Below are positions 33,476 to 43,673 of a DNA stretch of 64,000 nucleotides, one piece after another (within the stretch, counting starts at the first letter, position 1; each line of letters opens with the position of its first letter). The DNA is from Bacillota bacterium. GTDB lineage: Bacteria; Bacillota; SHA-98; Ch115; JABLXJ01. The stretch is from assembly GCA_012839815.1 (NCBI GenBank), contig DUMQ01000067.1:1-64000 (forward strand), in the 5' to 3' direction. The translations under genes were made by a program, and so were the position numbers. The notes under the pieces were generated by a model. It made no database searches and had not been told where the DNA came from. It was given only the letters and a program-made list of their open reading frames with translations.

Positions 33476-34249
33476 CTACTTTCCGGAGGCCTGACCGTTG
33501 TTATTATTCCGCGAGCCCTCGATGCCGAAGTAAACCTGGGGCACTTCTCCCATTATCATTACCTCGGTTATGGGAACCTGGCTCCTCACCTCTATATCCG
33601 AGCTTACCAGCGGGACCACGATCTTGACGTGGGCGATCACGTCGAGATATATCCGGTGCCTGATCTGATTGATCCCGGCCTGTTCAAATTTGCTGCTTAT
33701 CTCCGTCCGCACCGTTCCCATCGGCACCACGCTGATGCAAATCCTGGGCCCTACATTTGCCAGTATCTGGCTGCCAAACGCCTGGCCGAGGGGAATCCAG
33801 ATCTCCGTCTCTGTCACCTTCTTGAGCGTATCCTGCACCGCCATTGCCACGTCGGACGTAAGGCGGCTTATCTCCCCCGTATTGGGCTGCACCAGTACCA
33901 CGCGGCCGCGGCTGTCCGGCCTCAGGGCATAAAGGTCCTCCCACTTTATGGTGCCAACCACCTTACGGCTGACGGCCTCATTTATGGCCTCAGTGGCTAT
34001 GACCCGCGCCTTGGCCTCGGCTATCTGCTGCAGGGTAGGCTTCAGGCGCCGGTCAATGACGACAAAGATCAAAAACCCCAGTAAAAGCGCAAGGAAGGCT
34101 CCGGCAATCAGCCTTCGCCTCCTTATCCATGTTCTCCTTATCAATCTGAAGGTCCTCGTATAACCCCAGTATGGTACCGGGGCCCGCCGCCTCCGTCGCC
34201 CAAACCACGCCACGCCAAACACCCCCGGCCACGAGACCGCTAGAGGCAA
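33476..34249 (-). CDS. yunB: sporulation protein YunB
   Basis: AEAKARVIATEAINEAV, LTSDVAMAVQDTLKK, VPMGTVRTEISSKFEQAGINQIRHRIYLDV. Confidence 0.92.
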   Translation of the reverse strand: MPLAVSWPGVFGVAWFGRRRRRAPVPYWGYTRTFRLIRRTWIRRRRLIAGAFLALLLGFLIFVVIDRRLKPTLQQIAEAKARVIATEAINEAVSRKVVGTIKWEDLYALRPDSRGRVVLVQPNTGEISRLTSDVAMAVQDTLKKVTETEIWIPLGQAFGSQILANVGPRICISVVPMGTVRTEISSKFEQAGINQIRHRIYLDVIAHVKIVVPLVSSDIEVRSQVPITEVMIMGEVPQVYFGIEGSRNNNNGQASGK

Positions 34250-34347
34250 GCCGGGAATTGACCCACGGATGGCGTCCGATTCCCGTGCATTAAATTCTAT
34301 GCGAAAGGCCCGGGGATTTATACGCTTGGGCGCTGCCTCTCCCCGCC

Positions 34348-35568
34348 TTAGGCCAGGCGGATGACGGCAAACCTCCTCTTCCCGACCCTCACGAGCATGT
34401 CGTCCCTCAGCTCCACCGTCGCCGCCGGGTCCAGGATCCTCTCGCTCCCTATTCGCACCGCGCCCTGCTCGATGAGCCTCTTGCCCTCGCTGCTGCTCTT
34501 CGCAAGCCCTGCCAGGGCCAAAAGCTTTGGCGCCCAGATCCTCCCCTCCGAGAGTTCACCCCTGTCGATCGAGACCTCGGGCACGTCGTCGGGCACGTCG
34601 CCGCTCTTGAAAATAAGGTCAAATTCCTCTTCAGCCTCCTGCGCCGCCCCGGGCCCGTGGTAGAGTGCTACGATCTCCCGCGCAAGCCTCCGCTTGGCGT
34701 CCCGCGGGTGCAGCCTGCCTGCCTTGAGGTCATCCTCGATCCTCCTCACCTCATCCTCCGGCAGATTCGTTGCGAGATCGTAATACATGATCATGAGTTC
34801 ATCCGGTATGGACATCGTCTTCCCGTACATCTCAGCAGGCGGGTCGTTTACCCCGATATAGTTACCCAGGCTCTTGCTCATCTTCTTCTCACCGTCGATG
34901 CCAGTCAATATGGGCATGAGCACCGCGACCTGGGGGTCCTGCCCGTACTCTCGCTGGAGCATCCTTCCCATCAGGATGTTGAACTTTTGATCCGTCCCGC
35001 CGAGCTCCACGTCGGAATGAAGGGCGACGGAATCATAGCCCTGCATAAATGGGTAAAAGAATTCATGTATATATATGGGCCTTCCCTCATCGAACCTCTG
35101 GGCGAACTCCTCACGCTCCAACATTCTCGCCACGGTGTACTTCGACGCGAGAATGATCACATCTTCAAATCTCAAAGGGGCGAGCCATGAGCTGTTAAAG
35201 ACCACTCTGGTCTTGCCGGGGTCAAGGATCTTGAACGCCTGCTCCTGGTAAGTCCTGGCGTTGGCGAGAACCTCGGCCTCGGAAAGCTGTTTCCGTGTTT
35301 CTGATTTCCCCGTCGGGTCGCCGATCCTTCCGGTAAAATCCCCAACCACGAGCGTGACCTCGTGTCCCAGGTCCTGAAATTCCTTCAGCTTACGCAATGC
35401 GACGGCGTGGCCAAGGTGGATATCCGGTGCCGATGGGTCAAGCCCGAGTTTTATACGGAGCGGCCGGTTCTCCGACCGCGCCTTCTCGAATTTATCCAGC
35501 AGGTCCTCCTCCGAGACGATCTCCGCCGTCTTCCTCTTGATTATCTCCAGCTGCCTCTCGGGTTCCAT
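34348..35568 (-). CDS. tyrS: tyrosyl-tRNA synthetase
   Basis: [43 protein letters not shown]-terminal S4 domain. Confidence 0.97.
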   Translation of the reverse strand: MEPERQLEIIKRKTAEIVSEEDLLDKFEKARSENRPLRIKLGLDPSAPDIHLGHAVALRKLKEFQDLGHEVTLVVGDFTGRIGDPTGKSETRKQLSEAEVLANARTYQEQAFKILDPGKTRVVFNSSWLAPLRFEDVIILASKYTVARMLEREEFAQRFDEGRPIYIHEFFYPFMQGYDSVALHSDVELGGTDQKFNILMGRMLQREYGQDPQVAVLMPILTGIDGEKKMSKSLGNYIGVNDPPAEMYGKTMSIPDELMIMYYDLATNLPEDEVRRIEDDLKAGRLHPRDAKRRLAREIVALYHGPGAAQEAEEEFDLIFKSGDVPDDVPEVSIDRGELSEGRIWAPKLLALAGLAKSSSEGKRLIEQGAVRIGSERILDPAATVELRDDMLVRVGKRRFAVIRLA

Positions 35569-35777
35569 AGCCAGCCCATGCTCCTTCCGCTGCATATCGT
35601 ACCATGCGTATCGTATCATGCCTCTCGTCATATCTTTCTTCCCGTCATACCTTTCTATGGAAGTATCGTATCAAACACAGGGACAAGTGTCAATGTTTGA
35701 GGCTATATGATATAATAGGCCTTGGATAGGCCCTCGCAACCTGGAATGGGGTATCGGAACGAAAGGAGCATTGAACC

Positions 35778-38048
35778 ATGAAACGGCTGCCGACCAGGAG
35801 CCAGGATGGAAGCATCCTCATAGGTTTGGCCATTTTTATCGTGCTCCTCATGTGCGTTGCCACTGGTGGAGTGATAGGAATTCTGGCGGGCGCCTTGAAG
35901 AACATGCCAAGCCTCGAGGATATAGAATACAGGCCAAGCCAGACGACAGAGGTCTTTGATGCAAACGGCAAGCTCATCACCCAGTTCTATGTGGAGAATA
36001 GGGTGTGGGTTCCTTTATCCCAGATCCCCAAGGACCTTCAACACGCAATCATAGCTGTGGAGGATTCTCATTTTTACGAGCATCATGGGATCGACGTGAT
36101 GGCCATAGCCCGGGCGCTCCTCGCCGATCTGAGAAGCGCTCGAAAAGTTCAGGGTGGCAGCACCATAACCCAGCAGCTTGCCAAGAATGCATTCCTCACG
36201 CATGAAAAGACCTTCACCCGAAAAATTCAAGAGGCGTTGTATGCAATACAGCTTGAACGGCGCTATACCAAGGACCAGATCCTCGAGCTCTACCTGAACG
36301 AGATATACTTCGGGCACGGGGCCTACGGCGTTCAGGCTGCCGCCCAGATATATTTCGGAAAGGATGTCAGAGATCTCACCCTCGCCGAATCGGCCATGCT
36401 CGCGGGCATACCCAGGGGGCCCTCATATTATTCCCCATATGAAAATCTGGAGGCCGCGAAGAACCGCAGGGCCACGGTGCTCGCCAGGATGGCGCTGCTG
36501 GGGTACATAACAAAGGATCAAGAAAAACGCGCTAACGAAGCGCCCATAGTCCTTGCAGGGCTCAAGCCCAAGAAGCATATCGGGCGGTATTTTGCGGATT
36601 ACGTGCTCCAGCAGCTTCTGGCGCGCTATGGCCAGGATACAGTCTACAAGGGAGGCCTTAGGGTCTACACCACACTCGATCTGAGGCTGCAAAGCATCGC
36701 CGAGAAGGCGCTGGCGCAGAACCTGCCCAGGGGTAAGGTGGATTCCAGGGGCCTGACGCAACCCCAGGGCGCGCTTGTAGCCCTTGACCCGCAAACAGGC
36801 TATATAAAGGCGATGGTCGGCGGGCGCGGCGAGGATGAATTCAACCGGGCGGTTCAATCATACCGCCAACCGGGCTCGGCCTTTAAGCCGTTCGTCTATA
36901 CGGCTGCGATCGATAACGGCTACACGCCGGCCACGACCATCGACGATTCGCCAGCGGAATTCGTCATGACGGGCGATAAACGCTGGGCCCCGCGCAATTA
37001 CGACAATAAATTCCATGGCCTCGTTACCCTGCGCCAGGCCCTGGAGGAGTCCATCAACGTGGCATCGGTCAAGCTCCTCGATGAAGTCGGCATCGATACG
37101 GCGGTCCGGTATGCCAAACTCATGGGGATAACATCCCTTGTTGAAACGGGCCGCATAAACGACCGTAATCTCTCTCTGGTTCTAGGCGGGCTCACGAGAG
37201 GCGTAACGCCGCTGGAGATGGCTGCCGCATACGCCGTGCTGGCCAACCAGGGGATAAAGGTTACCCCCATGGCGATCATCCGCGTCGAGGATGCAAATGG
37301 CAACGTCCTCGAGCGCAACATCCCCCGGAAGGAGATCGTCCTGGGCGAGGCGACGTGCTACGTAGTAACGGATATGCTAAGGGGGGTTATAGAGCGAGGG
37401 ACGGGAAAAGCAGCTAATGTCGGGGTGCCTGCCGCAGGCAAGACGGGCACCACAAGCGACAATACGAATGCGTGGTTTGTAGGCTTCACACCCGACCTCG
37501 TAGCCGCGGTGTGGATCGGTAACGACATCCAGGCAAAGCCCCTTATATATGGCGGGGTCAGGATAGGTAGCGCAAAGGCCGCCCAGATATGGGGCGTGTT
37601 TATCAGGGAGGCGCTCCAAAAAGGCATAATCCAACCTCGCGAGTTCCCCGTCCCCAGTGGGGTTGTGCTGGGTGTGAAGATATGCAAGGAATCGGGGCTC
37701 CTGGCGACGCCCGCCTGCCCTGCGACCCGCACGGAGGTGTTCGTCAAGGGCACGGAGCCGACCGAATACTGCAAGCTCCACGGCAGCTTCATACACGCCA
37801 AAGTTTGCCGGGACTCGGGGAAGCTTGCGACCCCCGACTGCCCGCCGGAGAGCGTCGAAACAAGAACATATCTTAAGGATTCCAAGCTCGAGGTCGCTCC
37901 CGACGGCACAGTAATCCTGAATAACAGGCTCCCGGAGGATTATTGCGACGTGCACGGGTCGTCGGCGCCCACGCAAAGCGACACCACGGTGACGCCGTCG
38001 CCGCCCTCACCAGCCTCTCCGAACCTGAATCCGGCGACGCCGGAGTGA
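35778..38048 (+). CDS. class A penicillin-binding protein (PBP1A family)
   Basis: AIIAVEDSHFYEHHGIDVMAIARALLADLRSARKVQGGSTITQQLAKNAFL; transpeptidase motifs QPGSAFKPF, AAGKTGTTSDN. Confidence 0.96.
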   Translation: MKRLPTRSQDGSILIGLAIFIVLLMCVATGGVIGILAGALKNMPSLEDIEYRPSQTTEVFDANGKLITQFYVENRVWVPLSQIPKDLQHAIIAVEDSHFYEHHGIDVMAIARALLADLRSARKVQGGSTITQQLAKNAFLTHEKTFTRKIQEALYAIQLERRYTKDQILELYLNEIYFGHGAYGVQAAAQIYFGKDVRDLTLAESAMLAGIPRGPSYYSPYENLEAAKNRRATVLARMALLGYITKDQEKRANEAPIVLAGLKPKKHIGRYFADYVLQQLLARYGQDTVYKGGLRVYTTLDLRLQSIAEKALAQNLPRGKVDSRGLTQPQGALVALDPQTGYIKAMVGGRGEDEFNRAVQSYRQPGSAFKPFVYTAAIDNGYTPATTIDDSPAEFVMTGDKRWAPRNYDNKFHGLVTLRQALEESINVASVKLLDEVGIDTAVRYAKLMGITSLVETGRINDRNLSLVLGGLTRGVTPLEMAAAYAVLANQGIKVTPMAIIRVEDANGNVLERNIPRKEIVLGEATCYVVTDMLRGVIERGTGKAANVGVPAAGKTGTTSDNTNAWFVGFTPDLVAAVWIGNDIQAKPLIYGGVRIGSAKAAQIWGVFIREALQKGIIQPREFPVPSGVVLGVKICKESGLLATPACPATRTEVFVKGTEPTEYCKLHGSFIHAKVCRDSGKLATPDCPPESVETRTYLKDSKLEVAPDGTVILNNRLPEDYCDVHGSSAPTQSDTTVTPSPPSPASPNLNPATPE

Positions 38049-40429
38049 TTCCTCAAATACTCACGCACGGCCTGCCTGAGGGCCCCGGTGCCCTTCCCGT
38101 GTATTATCCGCGCCCTCGGCAGGCCTGCGAGGATCGCATCATCCAGGTACTTATCCACCTTCTCAAGGGCATCTTCGACCCTGAGCCCCCTGAGGTCAAG
38201 CTCCGGTGCTATCTCCCGCGCCTTCTCGCGCGAAATCTGCCCTACCACGGAACCGGAGACATGCCCACGCCCTGCGTCATCCACCTTCAGGAGATCCCCC
38301 AGGGGAAGCATAATCTTGATGGCCCCGATCTGGACCTGTACCTCGCCCTTGCCGCCGGGGCCGGCAACTATACAGCCCCGCTGCTTAAGCCTGGGCACAA
38401 ATACCATGACCCCGGGCCTGGCATCCTCCGGCGATAACGGCAGGCCTGCATCACCCATGCCCTCGCTCCGGTCTGCGCCGTGCTGCCCGCCTCCGTCGAG
38501 ACCGTCCGGAGACGGCCCATCGTCATGGAGCAGCTCTTGGCCGGCTCTCTCAAGGCCCTCTCGTATGCTCCTGATGGAATCCTCAAGCTCCGCCCTGGCT
38601 GTGCCGGCGACGCTCGCCTTCCTTTCAAGCTCCCGTGCGGCCCTTATCGCCTCCTCAGCCTGGAGCCTGGCCTTCCTCAAGACCTGCCGCGCCTCCTCCC
38701 TCGCCTTCTCAAGGATCTCGGCGCGCTTTTCCCTGATTCGCCTGGCCTCCTCCTCATGTTCGCGCTTAAACTGCTCTGCTCGCGCCCTGAGCGCCTCGGC
38801 GTTGCGACGCTCGAGCTCTGAGCTCCGCATATTCTCGGCGATATCAGCTATCATATCCTCTACACGCGTCGCCTCCGGGGCCATCATGGCCCTGGCGCGC
38901 TCGATAACCTCACCGGGCAGGCCAAGCCGCGATGCAATCGCGAAAGCGTTGCTCCGGCCTGGGAGGCCGATCAACAACCGGTAAGTAGGTCGCAGGGTGA
39001 CATCGTCGAACTCCACGGATGCGTTCCGGACACCCTCTCTCCGGTAAGCGAATGTCTTCAACTCGCTGTAATGCGTTGTAGCTACCGTGCGGGCATTCCT
39101 CTCGTGCAGGTATTCAAGGATTGCCATTGCTAGGGCCGCTCCCTCCTGGGGATCGGTCCCGGCACCAAGCTCATCCAGCAGCACAAGGGAGTTACTCCCG
39201 GCCTCCCGCAGGATTCGCACGATATGCGTCATATGTGAGGAGAAGGTGCTCAGGCTCTGTTCGATGCTCTGCTCGTCACCGATATCGGCAAAAACCTGGT
39301 CGAATACGGCAAGTATGGTCCCGTGCTCGGCGGGGACATGCAGGCCGGCCTGGGCCATCAGCGTCAGGAGCCCGATCGTTTTTAAGGTCACGGTCTTGCC
39401 GCCTGTATTGGGACCGGTTATGACCATTGTGCGAAACTCCCGCCCCAGGGATGGGTCTATCGGGACGACATCCCCCTTCAGCAGCGGGTGCCTCCCCTTC
39501 CGGATATTTATATATCCATCATCATTGAGTTCAGGCTCGACGGCATCGAGTTCCTGGCTCATGCGCGCCTTCGCAAAAGCGAAATCGATCCGCCCGAGGT
39601 TCGTCAGCGTCTCATATATCTCCCCGGCCGCGCCCGCCACCTTGGCGCTGAGCGTCCTCAGGATCCTGGCGACTTCCTCGCGCTCCTCCGCGCAGAGCTC
39701 GCGTAGCCTGTTATTCATGTCCACCACCGGCATGGGCTCGATGAACAGCGTCTGGCCGCTCGCCGACTGGTCATGCACAATGCCCGGCACGTAGGACCTG
39801 AACTCCTGTTTCACCGGCACGACAAACCTGTCGTTGCGTATGGTGATAATTGCATCCTGGAGGTAACGCTGGGTATCGGCGGACCGGATGAGAGACTCCA
39901 GCTTATCCCTGATCCGCCCGTTCAAGGACCTTATCTCGCCCCTGATATGCTTCAGCCTCGGGCTCGCGGAGTCGTAAAGCTCGCCGTTTTCGTCAATACA
40001 TTCAAGGATCGCGTCCTCCAGATCCCGGGGCGGCTTGAGCCCGCTGGCAAGCTCCGCGATTAATTTGAAATCCTCACGCAACTCAAGCAGAAACTTCCTG
40101 AGCTTTCGGGCCGCGGCGAGCGTATTGGCTATATCAAGAAGCCCGGCCGGCTCGAGCGTAGAGCCGACCTGGGCCCTCCGGACGGCCTCACGCACGTCCC
40201 TCACTCCCCCGAGCGGGACCCCGGGGTGGAGACGCAAAATGCCCTTGGCCTCGGTTGTCTCGGCCTGGAGGGCACGCGCCTCTACTATGCCGGTTACGGG
40301 GACCAGCTGGTCGACGAGCTCCGCGCCGAGGCTATTGGTCGTCAATCCTCGCAGTAAATCCTTGATTTTATCAAATTCAAGAACCCTCAACGTTCTCGGG
40401 TCGATCATAATGAGAATTCTACCTCCCAT
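37940..40429 (-). CDS. mutS2: MutS2 (RqcU-like) with C-terminal Smr domain
   Basis: GPNTGGKTVTLKTIGLLTLMAQAG, LLDELGAGTDPQEGAALA, LDLRGLRVEDALEKVDKYLDDA..RIIHGKGTGALR. Confidence 0.97.
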   Translation of the reverse strand: MGGRILIMIDPRTLRVLEFDKIKDLLRGLTTNSLGAELVDQLVPVTGIVEARALQAETTEAKGILRLHPGVPLGGVRDVREAVRRAQVGSTLEPAGLLDIANTLAAARKLRKFLLELREDFKLIAELASGLKPPRDLEDAILECIDENGELYDSASPRLKHIRGEIRSLNGRIRDKLESLIRSADTQRYLQDAIITIRNDRFVVPVKQEFRSYVPGIVHDQSASGQTLFIEPMPVVDMNNRLRELCAEEREEVARILRTLSAKVAGAAGEIYETLTNLGRIDFAFAKARMSQELDAVEPELNDDGYINIRKGRHPLLKGDVVPIDPSLGREFRTMVITGPNTGGKTVTLKTIGLLTLMAQAGLHVPAEHGTILAVFDQVFADIGDEQSIEQSLSTFSSHMTHIVRILREAGSNSLVLLDELGAGTDPQEGAALAMAILEYLHERNARTVATTHYSELKTFAYRREGVRNASVEFDDVTLRPTYRLLIGLPGRSNAFAIASRLGLPGEVIERARAMMAPEATRVEDMIADIAENMRSSELERRNAEALRARAEQFKREHEEEARRIREKRAEILEKAREEARQVLRKARLQAEEAIRAARELERKASVAGTARAELEDSIRSIREGLERAGQELLHDDGPSPDGLDGGGQHGADRSEGMGDAGLPLSPEDARPGVMVFVPRLKQRGCIVAGPGGKGEVQVQIGAIKIMLPLGDLLKVDDAGRGHVSGSVVGQISREKAREIAPELDLRGLRVEDALEKVDKYLDDAILAGLPRARIIHGKGTGALRQAVREYLRNHSGVAGFRFGEAGEGGDGVTVVSLCVGADDPCTSQ

Positions 40430-40548
40430 TACCGTCTATCATGATAACAGTAATGTGGGGTAGAGTCAATTGACACCGGCCCCCGGTGACCCGGGCAAAT
40501 AGGCCAACGGCTTTGAAACGGGTCAACGGTTTAACAACGGATCAACAC

Positions 40549-41259
40549 TCAGCCGAGTTGCGTTTTGTCGATAACCTTGGATTCTTTGAGCGACACGTAG
40601 AGGTTTCCCTCGGCATCGAGGCTCGCGAGGAGGACCTCGTCGATCTTATCGACACCGTGTTTATGAAGCCTGTCCTCGAGCCATTTTACGGAGAGGTTGA
40701 GCCTCTCCAGGTTCTTATACTGTATCTGTCCATCTGTCACCAGGGGGAAGGGCAACCCCTCATAAGACGTGGGGATCCCCAGATCATGCGGGGTAACCGG
40801 CCTCTTTTGGGACTTAGGAATTACGCTCAAATCCCCCGAGGTCTCAAGGATGGCATATTCCACATCGGCGATGTTCGGGACATCCTTCTCCCGCAGCTGC
40901 GCGAGGAGGTCGTCCAGGTTATACCGGGACTTGCGGAGATTGGATTCTATAATCCGCCCGTTTTCAATGAGAATGCTCGGGCTCCCGGAGATCACCCGTC
41001 TGGCGGTGTCGCTCTTCAGCGAGATAAATGCGGTCAGTATCTCTGCGACGGCGAGCACCGCTATTGGCACGATCCCATCCACCAGCGTGATCTTCTTCTC
41101 CTCAAGGGGCAGCGAAGCGAGGTCGGCGATCATCACGGCAACGACGAGGTCAAACGGGGAAAGCTGGCCGACCTCCCGCTTGCCCATGATCCTCGTGATA
41201 AATAACACGAAGACATACATTACGATGGTCTTACCGATAACCTTGAGCACGTATAGCAC
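40549..41259 (-). CDS. DUF421 (YetF-like) membrane protein
   Basis: RIMGKREVGQLSPFDLVVAVMIADLASLPLEEKKITLVDGIVPI; SPSILIENGRI. Confidence 0.92.
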   Translation of the reverse strand: MLYVLKVIGKTIVMYVFVLFITRIMGKREVGQLSPFDLVVAVMIADLASLPLEEKKITLVDGIVPIAVLAVAEILTAFISLKSDTARRVISGSPSILIENGRIIESNLRKSRYNLDDLLAQLREKDVPNIADVEYAILETSGDLSVIPKSQKRPVTPHDLGIPTSYEGLPFPLVTDGQIQYKNLERLNLSVKWLEDRLHKHGVDKIDEVLLASLDAEGNLYVSLKESKVIDKTQLG

Positions 41260-41366
41260 CGTCCCATACTATTCCGTGTATCTTCCTCGCCGCAAGCAAG
41301 TTGATGTATACAGGCGGCCCGACCTACACGGGCTAGTATTGGTAAAGAGCTATGGCGTTTATGCGC

Positions 41367-43088
41367 CTAATGCTTATGCTCGCCCAGGAATTTCAACAGC
41401 CGCTCGCCCTCCCAGGCGTTTATAACATCATCCCTGCTCAGCCACGCACGCCTTGCGACCGAAACCCCGTACTCTATGTAGCCGAGTTGTTCCCTTGAGT
41501 GCGCATCCGTGTTTATTGCCAGCTTTACGCCCCTCTCCTTCGCCATCCTGGCGTGGATGTCGGAAAGGTCGAGGCGATCGGGGTAGGAATTTATCTCGAG
41601 GACCGTCCCCGTCTCCGCCGCCGCCTCAATCAGGGCATCGATATTCACGGCGTAGGGTTCGCGCCGGCCGAGAAGCCTTCCGGTCGGATGTCCTATGATA
41701 TCCACATGGGGGTTCCTCATCGCCGCTATGATCCTCGCCGTCATCGTGTCCGCGTCCTGCCGGAAGCCCGAGTGGACCGACGCCACTACTATATCGAGCT
41801 CCGCCAGGAGTTCATCAGGGTGGTCGAGCGTACCGTCCCTGCGAATGTCCACCTCGACGCCGGCGAGGACCCTCATCCCCGTTAATCTCTTGTTCAGTTC
41901 GCGAATGGCCTTTACCTGGCGCCGGAGGGTCTCCTCCGCCAACCCCCTGGCAACGCCGAGGGATTTTGAGTGGTCGCAGATGGCGATGTAGCTGTAGCCC
42001 ATGCGCCGGGCAGCCTCGGCCATCTCCTCGATGCTGGTAACGCCATCGCTCCACGTTGAGTGCATATGGAGGTCGCCCCGGATGTCGCCGGGCTCGAGGA
42101 GCCTGGGCAGCCGCCCCTCCCTCGCAGCCTCGATCTCACCCGTATCCTCGCGCAGCTCGGGGGCGATGAAATCTAACCCCAGCGCTGAATATATATCTTC
42201 CTCCCGATTGATGAGGATCTCAGTCCCATCCTCCCGGGATATACCATATTCGTTGATTTTCAGACCCATCTCCCTGGCCATGCCGCGCAGCTTCACGTTA
42301 TGAGCCTTGGATCCCGTGGAATGATGCAGGGCTGACCAGAAAAATGAAGGGCCCACAACCCAGGTATCCACCTTGATGCCGTCCCTGGCCATGACGACCA
42401 TCCTGGTCCCGCCCCGAGACAGGACCTCGCGCGTCCTGGGCAGCTTCTCGATTGCATCCATGACCGCGATGGCATCCCCGCTGGCAGCCACAATATCGAT
42501 ATCTCCTATGGTTTCCTTCCTACGCCTTAAGCTCCCGGCCGCCCGGACCTCGAGCACCTGGGGTATGCGCCGTATGCTTTCGATAAAGTCCTGAGCGATA
42601 GGCATAGCCACGCCGAGCGGGATGCGGTCGAGACGGCCCCTCAGCATCTGTATGCCTCGCAATATATTTTGCTCCGTCTTCACGCCCATCCCGGGCAGCT
42701 CACGGACCCTACCGGCCTTCGCCGCGGCCTCAAGCTCATCTATCCCCCCGATGTGAAGGTGTTCATACAACGCGCGCGCGGTCTTGGGACCCACGCCCGG
42801 TATGTCCAGGAGCTCAACGAGGACCCGAGGGACCTTCTCGTTGAGGTCCTCATAATACCGGAGCCTCCCCGTGGTTATAATCTCCTCGAGCTTCTTCTTC
42901 AGGGCTTCCCCGATGCCCTCGATGTCCCCGAGCCTTCCCTCCTCGTACATGGTGGAAAGGGGCTCCGGGAGGCTCTCGATCTTCTCCGCAGCGTGCCGGT
43001 ACGCCCTGGCCTTGAAGGGATTATCGCCAGATAGCTCTAGTAGCTCGGAAATCTCCCAGAAGAGCGCCGCAATCTCCGCATTATTCAC
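41367..43088 (-). CDS. polX: DNA polymerase/3'-5' exonuclease PolX (Pol beta-like plus PHP domain)
   Basis: NPFKARAYRHAAEKIE, GSLRRRKETIGDIDIV, GDLHMHSTWSDGVTSIEEMAEAARRMGYSYIAICDHS. Confidence 0.96.
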   Translation of the reverse strand: MNNAEIAALFWEISELLELSGDNPFKARAYRHAAEKIESLPEPLSTMYEEGRLGDIEGIGEALKKKLEEIITTGRLRYYEDLNEKVPRVLVELLDIPGVGPKTARALYEHLHIGGIDELEAAAKAGRVRELPGMGVKTEQNILRGIQMLRGRLDRIPLGVAMPIAQDFIESIRRIPQVLEVRAAGSLRRRKETIGDIDIVAASGDAIAVMDAIEKLPRTREVLSRGGTRMVVMARDGIKVDTWVVGPSFFWSALHHSTGSKAHNVKLRGMAREMGLKINEYGISREDGTEILINREEDIYSALGLDFIAPELREDTGEIEAAREGRLPRLLEPGDIRGDLHMHSTWSDGVTSIEEMAEAARRMGYSYIAICDHSKSLGVARGLAEETLRRQVKAIRELNKRLTGMRVLAGVEVDIRRDGTLDHPDELLAELDIVVASVHSGFRQDADTMTARIIAAMRNPHVDIIGHPTGRLLGRREPYAVNIDALIEAAAETGTVLEINSYPDRLDLSDIHARMAKERGVKLAINTDAHSREQLGYIEYGVSVARRAWLSRDDVINAWEGERLLKFLGEHKH

Positions 43089-43121
43089 GCGATCAACTCC
43101 CTGCCTCGCTCACGCCCAAGC

Positions 43122-43286
43122 TCACCGGCTCTTTTTCTTGCCGGCGGCTGCCTGCGTCTTCTCCTTTTCAGCCCGCTCAATCTCCGCGGCCGCCTTTAGT
43201 CGCCTGTCCACTACGATGTAGCCATAGATCGCAAATATCACCAGGGCACCAAACACAACGCCGGCTATAATATCTCCGAGACTCAT
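43122..43286 (-). CDS. Small predicted single-pass membrane protein (54 aa), not in the ORF track
   Basis: Manual translation: MSLGDIIAGVVFGALVIFAIYGYIVVDRRLKAAAEIERAEKEKTQAAAGKKKSR*; SD AAAGGAGG upstream. Confidence 0.7.
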   Translation of the reverse strand: MSLGDIIAGVVFGALVIFAIYGYIVVDRRLKAAAEIERAEKEKTQAAAGKKKSR

Positions 43287-43307
43287 ACCTTATCCTCCTT
43301 TACTATC

Positions 43308-43402
43308 AGCTAAGTTCGTGCGCAAAAATACCCGGACCTTTCGCAGGTAACAGCTACCAGTACCACACAGTGGCCGGGGTGTCTCGCATCTCTCCGCCAG
43401 GT
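43308..43402 (-). repeat. Dispersed intergenic repeat, near full-length copy (inverted relative to 17838-17940)
   Basis: Direct comparison with 17838-17940. Confidence 0.85.
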
Positions 43403-43506
43403 GGCCTTAATCTCCGGCCCAATAGCCCTCGGCCGGAGATTACGGAGCGGCCTGCTCGACTAGGTGTAGGTTCCTTGATTTGTGCCAGTTTACCAGCACG
43501 TCCCGG

Positions 43507-43622
43507 GGGTTGCCGGTGCTTGCGTTCCGGGGACGGCGCGCTTGCGGCGCGCCTCCGTTGAAATTTGGCGTGAGGGCCTTGCCAAATTTCAAAAGGCCCC
43601 GTCACGCAAGCACCGGCAACCC
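43507..43622. repeat. 116-bp foldback element, copy 2 (inverted relative to copy 1)
   Basis: Matches the reverse complement of 1-116 at about 114/116 positions by eye, with identical 19-bp terminal inverted repeats. Confidence 0.93.
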
Positions 43623-43673
43623 ATGGGAAAACGTCAGTAATCTTCGAACCTACACTTAGGGACAAGTCTAAAC

